NCBI GenBank assembly: GCA_003555025.1
Contig: PWHV01000009.1
Span: 1 to 35,338 of the forward strand
Length of the DNA stretch: 35,338 bases
Direction: 5' to 3'
Source: Methanomassiliicoccaceae archaeon
GTDB taxonomy: Archaea > Thermoplasmatota > Thermoplasmata > Methanomassiliicoccales > Methanomethylophilaceae
Positions 1-8,149 of this stretch are shown here, in pieces. The notes beneath the pieces were generated by a model that saw only the letters and a list, made by a program, of their open reading frames with translations, was not told the DNA's origin and ran no database searches. The position numbers and the translations under genes are program-made. Position 1 is the stretch's first letter. The number at the start of each line of letters is the position of its first letter.

Positions 1-476
1 AAGATGTCAGGGTGCTTGCGCACCATGTCGTCGCCCTCGGTCACGGATATCAGGACCAATCGCTTGTCGGCGCCCAGAGGGAAGTCCGACGGGCAGACGA
101 GGTTGCCCACGTTCTCGATGAACAGCACGTCCACGTTGTCTAGGTCGAGCTTCTCCAGCGCATGGTCGACCAGATGGGCGTCCAGGTGGCACTCGGAGCC
201 GGTGTTGCAGTTCACCGCCTCAACGCCGGCGTTGCGCAGGCGGATGAAGTCGTCCTCTCCGGTCACGTCGCCAGCGACCGCGGCGACCTTGAGGCCGCGG
301 TCGCGTAGGGCCTCGGCCATCCTGATGATCAATGCGGTCTTGCCGGCGCCGATGGAGCCCATCATGTCGACCGACCTCACTCCCTTGGAGCGCAGAAGCT
401 CGCGGTTCCCCTCGGCGAGGCGGCGGTTCTCCCCGAGCACGTCCAACTCCATACCGATCTCGGTGATCTTGTGCAC
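1..476 (-). CDS. hypB: Hydrogenase nickel incorporation GTPase HypB (3' end outside window)
   Basis: SIMIBI-class GTPase that helps insert nickel into [NiFe] hydrogenase with HypA. The minus-strand translation begins MHKITEIGMELDVLGENRRLAE and has the Walker A segment GSIGAGKT at about residues 40-47. It continues with AGDVTGEDDF, the cysteine-containing NCNTGSECHLDAH segment and ENVGNLVCPSDF, all typical of HypB. There is no His-rich N-terminal stretch. The GTG at 476 is chosen because an in-frame TGA lies four codons upstream and a minus-strand TATTAA (499-504) sits about 26 nt upstream, fitting a leaderless mRNA; the alternative start is the ATG at 452. The gene runs off the left edge, so the C-terminus is not seen. 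hypE lies 14 kb away, so the maturation genes are dispersed. Confidence 0.93.
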   Translation of the reverse strand, partial: MHKITEIGMELDVLGENRRLAEGNRELLRSKGVRSVDMMGSIGAGKTALIIRMAEALRDRGLKVAAVAGDVTGEDDFIRLRNAGVEAVNCNTGSECHLDAHLVDHALEKLDLDNVDVLFIENVGNLVCPSDFPLGADKRLVLISVTEGDDMVRKHPDI

Positions 477-498
477 GTCCTTGAATCAGGGAACGGTC

Positions 499-504
499 TA
501 TTAA
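499..504 (-). promoter_or_regulatory. TATA box for hypB
   Basis: TATTAA (read on + strand), centred about 26 nt upstream of the hypB GTG. This matches the archaeal TATA-to-start distance for a leaderless transcript. Confidence 0.45.
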
Positions 505-571
505 CTGTTGCCGCTCCGCTGATGTTGTAAAAAACAAAATAAGGACCTAGCGCTTTGGGTGGCTTGTTGGC

Positions 572-1858
572 ATGAGCTATTCACCTGAGCTTTCAAGCGT
601 ATTGGAATCATTGCAGGCGTCGAACGGCGACCTGCTCCGCGTAATCTCCTCGGGGAGGGAGCATGTGGGCACCCTCATGCCCCATCACGACTTCAGCGAC
701 CCGGACGTGCTGGTCCTTAAGCTGAAGAGCGGCTACAACATCGGCATCAAAGTCTCCGTTGATGACGACGTCTCCGTGCTGGAGAGGGCGGCGCGGCGGG
801 AGCCGCCGCGGCGCGAGAAGCCTGCCGTCGAAGGCAGGAAGCGGGTGGCCATCATCGGCACCGGCGGCACCATCGCGTCCTACGCCGACTACCGCACCGG
901 CGCGGTGCACCCCGCCCTCTCCGCCGAGGATCTTGCAGCATCGGTGCCGGAGATGGCCGACCTCGCCTACCTGGACCCGAAGGTGCTGTTCTCCATATTC
1001 AGCGAGAACATGGAGCCGCGGCACTGGCAGGAGCTGGCCGTCGCCGTATCCAAGGAGCTGAACGACGGCGCCGAGGCGGTCATCATCCCCCACGGGACGG
1101 ACACCATGGGTTACACCGCCGCCGCCCTCTCCTTCATGCTCGGCGAGATTCCCCGGCCGGTCATCCTCGTCGGGTCGCAGCGCTCCTCCGACCGCCCGTC
1201 GTCGGACGCGTACAGCAACCTCATGGCCGCCCTGCGCTTCGCGTTGGAGCAGGACGTGGCCGAGGTCTGCGTGCTCATGCACTCCGGCCCGTCGGACGAT
1301 GAGTTCGCGGTGCATTTCGGCACGCGGGTGCGGAAGATGCACAGCTCGCGGCGGGACGCGTTCAGAAGCATGAACGTCCCGCCCCTGGCGCAGATGAAGG
1401 ACTGCGAGGTCGAATTCAACGCCCCATGCCGAAGAAAGAGCGATGTCAAGGTCACTCCGTCCATTGAGCTGCAGAAGGACGTGCTGCTGCTGCAGTACTA
1501 TCCCGGTATGCATGCGTCGCAGTTCTCAAACCTCATCGTCTCCGCCCGCGGCGTGGTGATGTCCGGCACCGGCCTCGGGCACGTGAACCGTGACATGGTG
1601 GGGCTCATATCCCGCGCCGTCTACGGGGGCACGGAGGTGGTCATGACCACCCAATGCCTGAGCGGGGCCACCAACCTGGGGGTGTACGACACCGGCCGGG
1701 ACCTTATCAACGCGGGCGTGATAACGGTGATGGACATGCTACCGGAGACCGCCTACGTGAAGCTGATGTGGGCGATGGCCAACTCCGATGACGTGAGGAG
1801 GACGATGACCACGCCGCTGCAGAACGAAATGGGCGAGAGGAGGGAGATGCATGTCTGA
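572..1858 (+). CDS. gatD: Glutamyl-tRNA(Gln) amidotransferase subunit D
   Basis: Asparaginase-like subunit of the archaeal GatDE complex, which releases ammonia from glutamine so that GatE can convert Glu-tRNA(Gln) to Gln-tRNA(Gln). The protein is 428 aa, the usual size. Residues 1-85 form the small N-terminal GatD domain and an L-asparaginase I-type fold follows. The first catalytic Thr lies in IIGTGGTIAS (about 94-103) and the second Thr-Asp pair in HGTDTMGYTA (about 174-183). It overlaps gatE by 8 nt, indicating a co-transcribed pair. It is divergent from hypB with 95 nt between starts. GatDE is restricted to archaea, which helps place the organism. Confidence 0.97.
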   Translation: MSYSPELSSVLESLQASNGDLLRVISSGREHVGTLMPHHDFSDPDVLVLKLKSGYNIGIKVSVDDDVSVLERAARREPPRREKPAVEGRKRVAIIGTGGTIASYADYRTGAVHPALSAEDLAASVPEMADLAYLDPKVLFSIFSENMEPRHWQELAVAVSKELNDGAEAVIIPHGTDTMGYTAAALSFMLGEIPRPVILVGSQRSSDRPSSDAYSNLMAALRFALEQDVAEVCVLMHSGPSDDEFAVHFGTRVRKMHSSRRDAFRSMNVPPLAQMKDCEVEFNAPCRRKSDVKVTPSIELQKDVLLLQYYPGMHASQFSNLIVSARGVVMSGTGLGHVNRDMVGLISRAVYGGTEVVMTTQCLSGATNLGVYDTGRDLINAGVITVMDMLPETAYVKLMWAMANSDDVRRTMTTPLQNEMGERREMHV

Positions 1859-3713
1859 GCACGAGCTCACCTGCGGCATCGAGATACACCAGCAGCTGGA
1901 CACCACCAAGCTCTTCTGCTCCTGCCGCAGCGGCCTGGTGGAGAGCGATGAGGGGACCTTCCTCCGCCGCCTCAGGCCGACCGCGAGTGAGATGGGGGAG
2001 ATGGACCGCGCCGCCCTGCTGGAGTCGCAGAAGGGCATGACCTTCCGCTACCAGGCGCCCCAGGGGGTGAGCTGCCTGGTGGACGCGGACGAGGAGCCTC
2101 CGCACGTTGCCGACGAGGAAGCGACCGACACCGTGCTCACCTTCGCGACGATGATGGACGCCCGCATCGTCGACGAGATACACTTCATGCGCAAGCTGGT
2201 CATCGACGGCAGCAACACCGCCGGGTTCCAGAGGTCCGCGCTCATCGCCATGGACGGTAGGCTGGAAATGAACGGCAAGACCGTGGGGATACAGTCCATA
2301 TGCCTGGAGGAGGACGCCGCCCGCAAGGTGGACGCCGGCGACGGCGAGATAACCTACCGCCTCGACCGCTTGGGCATCCCGCTGATCGAGATCGCCACCG
2401 GCCCCGATATGCACTCGCCGGAGGATGTTAAGGAGGTCGCCCTGCGCATCGGCACCCTCCTGCGCGCCACCAAACGGGTGAAGAGAGGCATCGGCTCCAT
2501 ACGCGAGGACCTGAACATCTCCATACCCCAAGGGGCGAGGATCGAGATCAAGGGAGTGCAGGAGCTGCGCCTCCTTCCGCTTTACGTGGAGAACGAGGTG
2601 AAGAGGCAGAGGATGCTGCTGCGCGTGCGCAGCATGCTGCAGGAGCGCGGCGCCCTTCCCGTGGCGACAGAGCCGGTGGACGTGACCGAGAGCCTGAAGG
2701 GATCGGGCTCGAAGGTCATCAGGTCGGCCCTGAAGTCCGGAGGCAGGGCATTCGCGGTAAGGCTTCCGGGGTTCGCCGGCGTGCTGAACGGCGAGGACGG
2801 CGCCCTGCGCCTCGGCGCGGAACTCGCTGGCCGGGCCCGCACCCGCGGCGTCAAGGGGATATTCCATTCCGACGAGCTTCCCGGCCACGGTATCACTGAG
2901 GACGAGGTCTCTTCGCTGCGTCAGTCCCTTTCCTTGGAGGACGGTGACGCCTTCGCGATCTGCGCCGCCGACGAGGACAAAGCGGTCGCGGCATTGCGCA
3001 TGGCGGCGGAGCGCGCCAACGAGGCGCTGCAAGGCGTGCCGGAGGAGACCCGCGACCCGCTGCCCGACGGCGGCACCCGCTACTCGCGACCGTTGCCGGG
3101 GGCGGCGAGGATGTACCCGGAGACGGACGTGCCTCCCGTCACGGTGACGCAAGAGAGGCTGCGGCTCATACGCGATAACCTCCCCGAGCTCCCTGACGAG
3201 ACCATCAGGAGGCTGGTCGTCGAGTACGGCGTGAACGAGCAGCAGGCCTCGCAGATCGTCCGCGGAGGGAACGATGCAGCCTTCGAAAGGATCGCCCGCA
3301 CACTTGAGCTCCCGGCGGCGGCCGCCACGGTGTTCGCCAACACCTTCCCTGAGATCGAGCGCGAGGGGCTGGATGTCAACGCCGTTCCCGACGATGACGT
3401 CCTACGGCTGTTCCAGATGCTGAGTGAAGGCCGCTTCGCCAAGGAGGCCCTCCCCTCGCTGCTGCGGGAGATGGCCTCCGGCAAGGCCGCCGAGGACGCC
3501 GTATCATCGTTGGGGCTGAGCTCGCTCAACGAAGACGAGGCCGAGGCCATCGTCCGCAAACTGGTGCAAGAGCGGGCCGACTTCGTGAAGGAGAAGGGCA
3601 TGGCGGCGGCGGGCCCGCTCATGGGCCCGCTCATGGCCGAGATGCGCGGCAAGGTGGACGGCAAGGCGGCCAGCGAGCTGCTGCAGAAGGCGATAAAGGA
3701 GCTGCTGACATGA
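1851..3713 (+). CDS. gatE: Glutamyl-tRNA(Gln) amidotransferase subunit E
   Basis: tRNA-binding and kinase/transamidase subunit of GatDE, related to bacterial GatB. It is 620 aa, a normal length. The N-terminus CGIEIHQQLDT and the GIPLIEIATGPDM segment are GatB/E signatures. An AspRS-like insert typical of GatE and a C-terminal GatB/YqeY-like helical tail (about residues 480-620, ending ASELLQKAIKELLT) follow. The ATG at 1851 is preceded by a purine-rich Shine-Dalgarno stretch (GAGGAGGG, about 1837-1844) inside the end of gatD. The gatD stop lies within the gatE start region, so translational coupling is likely. Confidence 0.97.
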   Translation: MSEHELTCGIEIHQQLDTTKLFCSCRSGLVESDEGTFLRRLRPTASEMGEMDRAALLESQKGMTFRYQAPQGVSCLVDADEEPPHVADEEATDTVLTFATMMDARIVDEIHFMRKLVIDGSNTAGFQRSALIAMDGRLEMNGKTVGIQSICLEEDAARKVDAGDGEITYRLDRLGIPLIEIATGPDMHSPEDVKEVALRIGTLLRATKRVKRGIGSIREDLNISIPQGARIEIKGVQELRLLPLYVENEVKRQRMLLRVRSMLQERGALPVATEPVDVTESLKGSGSKVIRSALKSGGRAFAVRLPGFAGVLNGEDGALRLGAELAGRARTRGVKGIFHSDELPGHGITEDEVSSLRQSLSLEDGDAFAICAADEDKAVAALRMAAERANEALQGVPEETRDPLPDGGTRYSRPLPGAARMYPETDVPPVTVTQERLRLIRDNLPELPDETIRRLVVEYGVNEQQASQIVRGGNDAAFERIARTLELPAAAATVFANTFPEIEREGLDVNAVPDDDVLRLFQMLSEGRFAKEALPSLLREMASGKAAEDAVSSLGLSSLNEDEAEAIVRKLVQERADFVKEKGMAAAGPLMGPLMAEMRGKVDGKAASELLQKAIKELLT

Positions 3714-4069
3714 TGGGGATGAGCGGCAAGCCCGTGACGACCATCGGCGCCTGCATCCTGTCCGGCCTGCTGATAATCGTCAACGTATGGTGGTTCCAGT
3801 CGCAGGGGCTGATGCTCTTCGACCTCGGCATCGACCCGTGGGTCTTCTACACGGCGATGTCCACCATGGGCCTGGCGGTGGCCCTGCTGGGAGGTCTTAT
3901 CTTCCTCGCTCCCGCCTACACCGAGGGCCTGGCAAAGCTGGCGATGGTCGTATCCCTGTTCACATTCCCCGCCGGCGGGGGCTTCGCCCTCGGCATGCTC
4001 GCCGGCGTGGCCGCCGGATTCACCGGCATAATGTGGGAGCCTTCAGGGACGGATCTCAAGGACGTCTAA
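3710..4069 (+). CDS. Small three-helix membrane protein, function unknown
   Basis: 119 aa with three hydrophobic segments at roughly residues 9-27, 42-66 and 75-100, and a short acidic tail. Its ATG overlaps the gatE stop in an ATGA arrangement, so it is probably the third gene of the gatDE transcript. No family is recognised. The 3' end overlaps the end of the convergent methyltransferase gene by 27 nt, and both reading frames are open there. Start alternatives are the second and third Met codons (MMGM). Confidence 0.75.
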   Translation: MMGMSGKPVTTIGACILSGLLIIVNVWWFQSQGLMLFDLGIDPWVFYTAMSTMGLAVALLGGLIFLAPAYTEGLAKLAMVVSLFTFPAGGGFALGMLAGVAAGFTGIMWEPSGTDLKDV

Positions 4070-4609
4070 GCGCTCGAAGAACAGGGGCTTGGAGCCGAGC
4101 TTCCTCACCTCGTAGCTCTCCAGCATCTCCTCCATCTTGCCATGGGCCATCAGGGAGCAGGTGACCACCACCAGGCGGCCGTCGGCGGTCAGGTGGCCGT
4201 CCACGCCGTCCAGCAGCTTGCGCAGCGGTTCAAGGCCATCCTCACCTCCGGACCATGCCGCCTCGGCTGCGCCCTCCTCCTCCACGGGGATGTAGGGGAG
4301 GTTGAAGACGATGAGGTCGAAGGCCCCGTGGACGTTCTCGTACACATCGCTGACGCGGACGATGAGCTCAACACCGTTGTCCTCGGCGTTGACGATGGTG
4401 TTCTCCACCGCCATGGGGTTGATGTCCACCGCCGTCACGTTCGCACCCGCCTTGGCGCAGTGTATGGCCACTATTCCCGATCCGCAACCGATCTCCAGGA
4501 CGTTGTCACCCGGGTTGACCTCCAGGGACTCGATGAGGAGGATGGAGTCCTCGTCCGGCTCGTACACGCCGGGGAACACCTTTATGCTGATTTCCGGATC
4601 GAAAAACAT
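4043..4609 (-). CDS. HemK2/Mtq2-type N5-glutamine (release factor) methyltransferase
   Basis: Class I SAM methyltransferase of the archaeal/eukaryotic HemK2 (Mtq2) group, which methylates the GGQ glutamine of release factor aRF1. It shows the N-terminal VYEPDEDSILLIE segment, SAM-binding motif I VLEIGCGSGIVAI, the acidic motif AVDINPMAVENT and the substrate loop FDLIVFNLPYIP. The family consensus in this loop is NPPY; here it reads NLPY. At under 195 aa it is the expected short form without the bacterial PrmC helical domain. I chose the ATG at 4609 because an AT-rich box (4631-4640) lies about 26 nt upstream; ATGs at 4612 and 4621 are also in frame. Confidence 0.88.
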   Translation of the reverse strand: MFFDPEISIKVFPGVYEPDEDSILLIESLEVNPGDNVLEIGCGSGIVAIHCAKAGANVTAVDINPMAVENTIVNAEDNGVELIVRVSDVYENVHGAFDLIVFNLPYIPVEEEGAAEAAWSGGEDGLEPLRKLLDGVDGHLTADGRLVVVTCSLMAHGKMEEMLESYEVRKLGSKPLFFERLDVLEIRP

Positions 4610-4630
4610 CATGTGATACATGGATTTCTC

Positions 4631-4643
4631 AAATATTTATATG
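4631..4643. promoter_or_regulatory. Divergent TATA region, methyltransferase / rhomboid
   Basis: AAATATTTATATG lies between the two divergent genes. The ATAAATATTT on the minus strand is centred about 26 nt from the methyltransferase ATG (4609). TTTATATG on the plus strand is centred about 27 nt from the rhomboid TTG (4666). Both transcripts could therefore be leaderless. Confidence 0.45.
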
Positions 4644-4665
4644 GAGAGTCCGTTCATGACCTGCC

Positions 4666-5574
4666 TTGCACATCCTCAGCATATTGGCCGTGGCGGTGGT
4701 GGCGGCCACTCTGGCCCTGCTGCTCAGCCGCCGCTACATGGCCACCTATGTGCTCATTATGAGCAACCTGCTGATATTCTTCATCAGCATACTCTCCGTG
4801 CCCGACCTGGGGCAGAGCATGTTCGGCTGGGTGCAGTTCGAGCTGGGGTTCCGTGCCGTTTATCTTGAGACCGGGGAGAACCTTTGGACCATCGTGACGC
4901 ACATGTTCGTGCATGCGTCGCTGCTGCACGTGGTCATGAACATGCTCTTCCTCTTCCTCATCGGCACACAGCTGGAGCAGCGCATCGGCCGCGGCAGGAT
5001 GCTCGCCGTGTACTTCCTCGGCGGGCTGGTGGCGGTGTTCACGGAGACGTTCCTGCAATGGTCGCCGGCCGCGGGCCATTCCACCACGCTGCTGGTGGGC
5101 GCCTCCGGCGCCATCTCCGCCCTGATGGGGGCGATGCTCCTCCTCTATCCCCACGACGAGATACCGTTCTTCCTGGGGCCGATATTCATGCAGCGCGTCA
5201 AGGTCTGGCTGTCAGTGGGCACCTGGTTCCTGATACAGGCGTTCCTGCTCGTCGCCGGCGCCGAGATGGGCGTGGCCTACGGGGCGCACGTGGGCGGCTT
5301 CCTCGGCGGGGCGCTGGTGGCGAGGGCGGTGGCGCATGCCCCCTCTGCAAGCAAGGACGAGGCGCTGGACATCTCCGAGCTCTCCGCCTGCGCGTCCACG
5401 CCACAGGCGGAGAGGGCGCTGCGCGAGGCGGCCGAGGCCGACGAGGAGGACGTCAGGCTGGCATGGCTGGAGGAGTTCGCCGAGAACGCCAGATGCCCCG
5501 CCTGTGGCCAAAGGCCGGTGCTGAAGGGGAATAAACTTAAGTGCGGCTGCGGTCTTGAACTAAGATGGAGATGA
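4666..5574 (+). CDS. Rhomboid-family intramembrane serine protease with C-terminal zinc ribbon
   Basis: About 302 aa integral membrane protease. The rhomboid core is clear: HMFVHASLLHVVMNMLF (HxxxN-type helix), the catalytic Ser in VGASGAISALMGA and the catalytic His in GAHVGGFLGG. After the last helix a soluble tail of about 80 residues ends in a zinc ribbon (CPACG...KCGCG). A GxSG serine and the late His make it likely active. The first possible start is TTG at 4666, because an in-frame TGA ends at 4659; the next plausible start is ATG at 4738 (MATYVLIM). The 3' end overlaps the next gene by 10 nt, so the genes at 4666-6752 look like one transcript. Confidence 0.9.
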   Translation: MHILSILAVAVVAATLALLLSRRYMATYVLIMSNLLIFFISILSVPDLGQSMFGWVQFELGFRAVYLETGENLWTIVTHMFVHASLLHVVMNMLFLFLIGTQLEQRIGRGRMLAVYFLGGLVAVFTETFLQWSPAAGHSTTLLVGASGAISALMGAMLLLYPHDEIPFFLGPIFMQRVKVWLSVGTWFLIQAFLLVAGAEMGVAYGAHVGGFLGGALVARAVAHAPSASKDEALDISELSACASTPQAERALREAAEADEEDVRLAWLEEFAENARCPACGQRPVLKGNKLKCGCGLELRWR

Positions 5575-6143
5575 CACCTCCCACCTTGGACATGCTGACC
5601 GTCGGCCTTCTCGTCAAGGACGGCGACGTTATCAAAGAGGCGCACTCCTCCTCCACGCTGCTGCGCAGCGACGGCGTCACCGTGGTGGTTGACACCAGCT
5701 CCCGCGAGCGCCGCGACAGCATCGTCGATTCGCTCCGCGGGCTGGATGTACGGCCTGAGGAGGTGGACTTCGTGGTCACCACTCACGCGCACCACGACCA
5801 CATGGGCAACGACGACCTGTTCAGCGCGGCGGAGTTCATAATGCACCGCGGCGAGGCCCCCTCCGAGGGAAGGACGGTGATGGAGGACGACATGATGCAG
5901 ATCGCGCCCAACGTGGTGCTCGTCCATACCCCCGGCCACAGCCGCGGGTCGATAAGCGTCTTCGTGGAGGGCGACCAGCGCTACGCGGTGACCGGCGACG
6001 CCGTCCCCTTGGAGGACAACTTCCGACGCATGCAGCCCCCGGGGATACACTACGACCGCGAGGTAGCATTGCAAAGCATTAAGAGGGTGGGGGAGTTCGC
6101 CGACATCATAGTGCCGGGGCACGGCTTCCCGTTCCCGGCCTGA
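5565..6143 (+). CDS. Metallo-beta-lactamase-fold hydrolase
   Basis: 192 aa MBL-fold metal hydrolase. The metal-binding HxHxDH motif is THAHHDHMGN (His74, His76, Asp78, His79). Later ligands lie in HTPGHSRGS, VTGDAVP and IVPGHGFPF. The short length and single domain resemble MBLAC1 or glyoxalase II-like stand-alone hydrolases; the substrate cannot be read from the sequence. The start overlaps the rhomboid end by 10 nt and a second ATG is at 5571. It is probably co-expressed with the rhomboid gene and the zinc-finger gene that follows after a few bases. Confidence 0.9.
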   Translation: MEMTPPTLDMLTVGLLVKDGDVIKEAHSSSTLLRSDGVTVVVDTSSRERRDSIVDSLRGLDVRPEEVDFVVTTHAHHDHMGNDDLFSAAEFIMHRGEAPSEGRTVMEDDMMQIAPNVVLVHTPGHSRGSISVFVEGDQRYAVTGDAVPLEDNFRRMQPPGIHYDREVALQSIKRVGEFADIIVPGHGFPFPA

Positions 6144-6155
6144 GCGGTGATGGCC

Positions 6156-6752
6156 ATGTACGAGTCCGACGTCATTTATGTGGAATGCCCTGATTGCGGG
6201 GAGGTCACCCTGCACGAGGTGCTCAAGGGCAAAGTGGGCAAGGCATCCTTGGAGGCCACGCTGCGCTGCCAGGAGTGCCAGCGGGTGCACGCGGAGACGG
6301 TGAGGCAGCCGGAGACCCTGCTGGCGCCGGTCATCGTCAGCGACGGCAACGACTCCATCCGCCTCAGCACCGAGCTGGAGTCCGATGACCTTCTGGTCCT
6401 GGGGGACGAGTTCTTCGTTGACGATGTGTACGTGAAGATAACCTCCCTCGAGCTCAAGGACGGCCGCCGCGTGAAGAAGGCGCCCGCCACCGAGCTGGAG
6501 ACCATATGGGCCAAGCGCTTCGACCGCCTTTCGCTCAAGGTGTCGATAAACAACGTGCATAAGACATTGTCCCGCAGCGTGGACGCCGCCCCGGACGAGG
6601 AGTTCGCCGTCGGCGACATCCTCCGTTTCGGGAAGGACGACGCTGTGATACACGGCATAAAGGCCAGGAGGCGCATGGTGCGCCGCGGCGCCGTCGAGGC
6701 GCGCGACATCGTGCGCATCTACTGCAAGTTCATGCGCACTACCTACGCCTAG
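6156..6752 (+). CDS. Archaeal C2C2 zinc-finger protein (HVO_0476/COG1326 type)
   Basis: About 198 aa. The N-terminus carries two CxxC pairs (CPDC at about 11-14 and CQEC at about 38-41) forming a zinc finger, followed by a beta-rich region that resembles the conserved archaeal HVO_0476/COG1326 family. Function is unknown; nucleic-acid binding is only a guess. I chose the ATG at 6156 because GGTGA (6146-6150) precedes it by 5 nt; ATG 6150 and GTG 6147 are also in frame. The gene ends in TAG and overlaps the convergent HAD phosphatase by 14 nt. Confidence 0.85.
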   Translation: MYESDVIYVECPDCGEVTLHEVLKGKVGKASLEATLRCQECQRVHAETVRQPETLLAPVIVSDGNDSIRLSTELESDDLLVLGDEFFVDDVYVKITSLELKDGRRVKKAPATELETIWAKRFDRLSLKVSINNVHKTLSRSVDAAPDEEFAVGDILRFGKDDAVIHGIKARRRMVRRGAVEARDIVRIYCKFMRTTYA

Positions 6753-7398
6753 GGAGGATGTGCTCCAGCACGGCGGAGATGTTCCGCGACTCTATCACCG
6801 CGTCGGCGGCCTCCACCACCTCGTCGTCGAGAGGGTTGAAGGCGATGGAGAGGCCGGCGTTCTCGAACATCTTCACGTCCACGAAGGAGTTGCCGATGGC
6901 CACGGTATCCTCCTTGTCCGCGCCGTACTTGCGCATGAACTCCCGCATCTTCACCCCTTTGTCGGAGAGGTCCACGTTGAGTATGCCCTCGCCGGCGAGG
7001 GTGCCATCGCCGTTGGTGATCAGGGTGTTGGCCGCATAGTCATCGAAGCCGTAGCCGACCCCGATCCTCTCCGCCGCCAGGTCTATGCCCCCTGACACTA
7101 TCACCGAGCGTATGCCGTTGTAGCGCAGCGAGTCCACCGTCTCCTGCAGCCCGTCGATCACCGGCATGTTTTGGAACGCGTTGCTGACGTCCTCTATGCC
7201 CATGTCCGGCCTCACCGTCTTCCACAGGGCGACGTCCCTGCGGATGAACTCCGCCTCGTCGATCTCCCTGTTCTTGAACAGGCTGAGGTTGTGGCTGTTG
7301 TCCACGCCCATGACGTCATGCACCCATTTCCATGATGACACGTGATCGAAAAGGACGCCGTCCATGTCGAAGACCACGAGGCTGCAGCTTCCCTTCAC
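6739..7398 (-). CDS. HAD-superfamily phosphatase, phosphoserine-phosphatase-like
   Basis: 219 aa HAD hydrolase. Motif I is VVFDMDGVLFD (nucleophile Asp11, acid Asp13), motif II is VIVSGG, motif III includes the Lys in LSDKGVKM, and motif IV is AIGNSFVDVKMF. In motif IV the usual GD is GN, while the following Asp is kept. The layout matches SerB-type (HAD-IB) enzymes, so phosphoserine or another small phosphomonoester is plausible but unproven. The ATG at 7398 lies about 24 nt from the AT-rich element it shares with the divergent TraB gene. The stop codon is TAG. Confidence 0.87.
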   Translation of the reverse strand: MKGSCSLVVFDMDGVLFDHVSSWKWVHDVMGVDNSHNLSLFKNREIDEAEFIRRDVALWKTVRPDMGIEDVSNAFQNMPVIDGLQETVDSLRYNGIRSVIVSGGIDLAAERIGVGYGFDDYAANTLITNGDGTLAGEGILNVDLSDKGVKMREFMRKYGADKEDTVAIGNSFVDVKMFENAGLSIAFNPLDDEVVEAADAVIESRNISAVLEHILPRRR

Positions 7399-7413
7399 GA
7401 AGGCCCATATGAA

Positions 7414-7428
7414 AGGTTAATTAAAAAA
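7414..7428. promoter_or_regulatory. Shared AT-rich core of a divergent promoter, HAD phosphatase / TraB protein
   Basis: AGGTTAATTAAAAAA lies midway in the 49-nt gap between the two ATGs. TTAATTAA is a perfect palindrome and sits about 25 nt from both start codons. One TATA element could therefore serve two leaderless transcripts. Confidence 0.45.
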
Positions 7429-7447
7429 GTTGAGATATCTACGGCCG

Positions 7448-8149
7448 ATGATAACCATCCTGGGCACCGGCCACGTATTCCGCATCCACGAGCAGGTGTC
7501 CTTCATCGTGAAGAACAGCTGGCCCGAGGCGGTGCTGGTGGAGCTGGACCCGCAGCGCCTGCGATCGATGCGCTCGCCGCCGGGGAAGGAGGAGGCCAAG
7601 GCCCCCTGGTTCTACCGCATGATGGCGCAGCAGCAGCTGCGCCTCGCCGACGAGTTCGGCAGCGAGGTGGGCAGCGACATGCTCGCCGCCGTGGAGGCCG
7701 CCGAGAAGGCGGGGGCGGAGCTGGTCCTCATAGACGAGTACGCATCCCTGGCGGTGAAGAAGCTGCTGGAGAGGATGTCGGGAAGGGAGAAGGTCCGGCT
7801 GCTGCTGTCCTCCATGCGCGGCATGCTGTCCTCCAAGAAGACGGTGGAGAAGGAGTTGGGGCGCTTCAGCGAGGCGGAGGAGGATTACATTCAAGACATG
7901 AGGAGGCAATTCCCCTCGCTGATGTCCATGCTCATCGACGAGAGGAACGAGCGCATGGCCGCGAAGATCGGGTCGGCCGCGGCGAGGTACAAGGACATCG
8001 TCGTCGTCGTCGGGGATGCCCACGTGGAAGGCCTGGCGGAATCGCTCAAGGACCACGAGGTGAGGAAGATACGCCTGCGGGACCTTCTGGACCCGGTGAA
8101 GATGGAAGGTATCCGCCGCGAGCTGTGGCACGGGGAGGCGAGGACATGA
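7448..8149 (+). CDS. TraB/PrgY-family protein
   Basis: About 233 aa, TraB-domain family (named after the enterococcal pheromone-shutdown protein; related to GumN/TIKI folds). Characteristic blocks are MITILGTGHVF at the N-terminus, VLVELDPQRL, a long helical middle with EAEEDYIQDMRRQFPSLMSMLIDERNERMA-type residues, and VVVVGDAHVEGL near the C-terminus. TIKI relatives are metalloproteases, but activity here is not established. No clear C-terminal membrane helices are seen, unlike longer archaeal homologues. The ATG at 7448 is preferred over the upstream TTG at 7430. It overlaps thyX by ATGA. Confidence 0.85.
   Translation: MITILGTGHVFRIHEQVSFIVKNSWPEAVLVELDPQRLRSMRSPPGKEEAKAPWFYRMMAQQQLRLADEFGSEVGSDMLAAVEAAEKAGAELVLIDEYASLAVKKLLERMSGREKVRLLLSSMRGMLSSKKTVEKELGRFSEAEEDYIQDMRRQFPSLMSMLIDERNERMAAKIGSAAARYKDIVVVVGDAHVEGLAESLKDHEVRKIRLRDLLDPVKMEGIRRELWHGEART

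Noticed and set aside
1707-3152. 481-codon minus-strand open frame opposite gatE
   Set aside because: His/Arg/Leu-rich antisense shadow of a high-GC gene; gatE is complete and clearly real.
5277-6653. 458-codon minus-strand open frame opposite the rhomboid, MBL and zinc-finger genes
   Set aside because: Antisense shadow spanning three real genes; no motif.
7342-8145. Long plus-strand open frame continuous with thyX
   Set aside because: The upstream part is low-complexity GC-frame shadow of the TraB gene; thyX begins at ATG 8146 with its conserved N-terminus.
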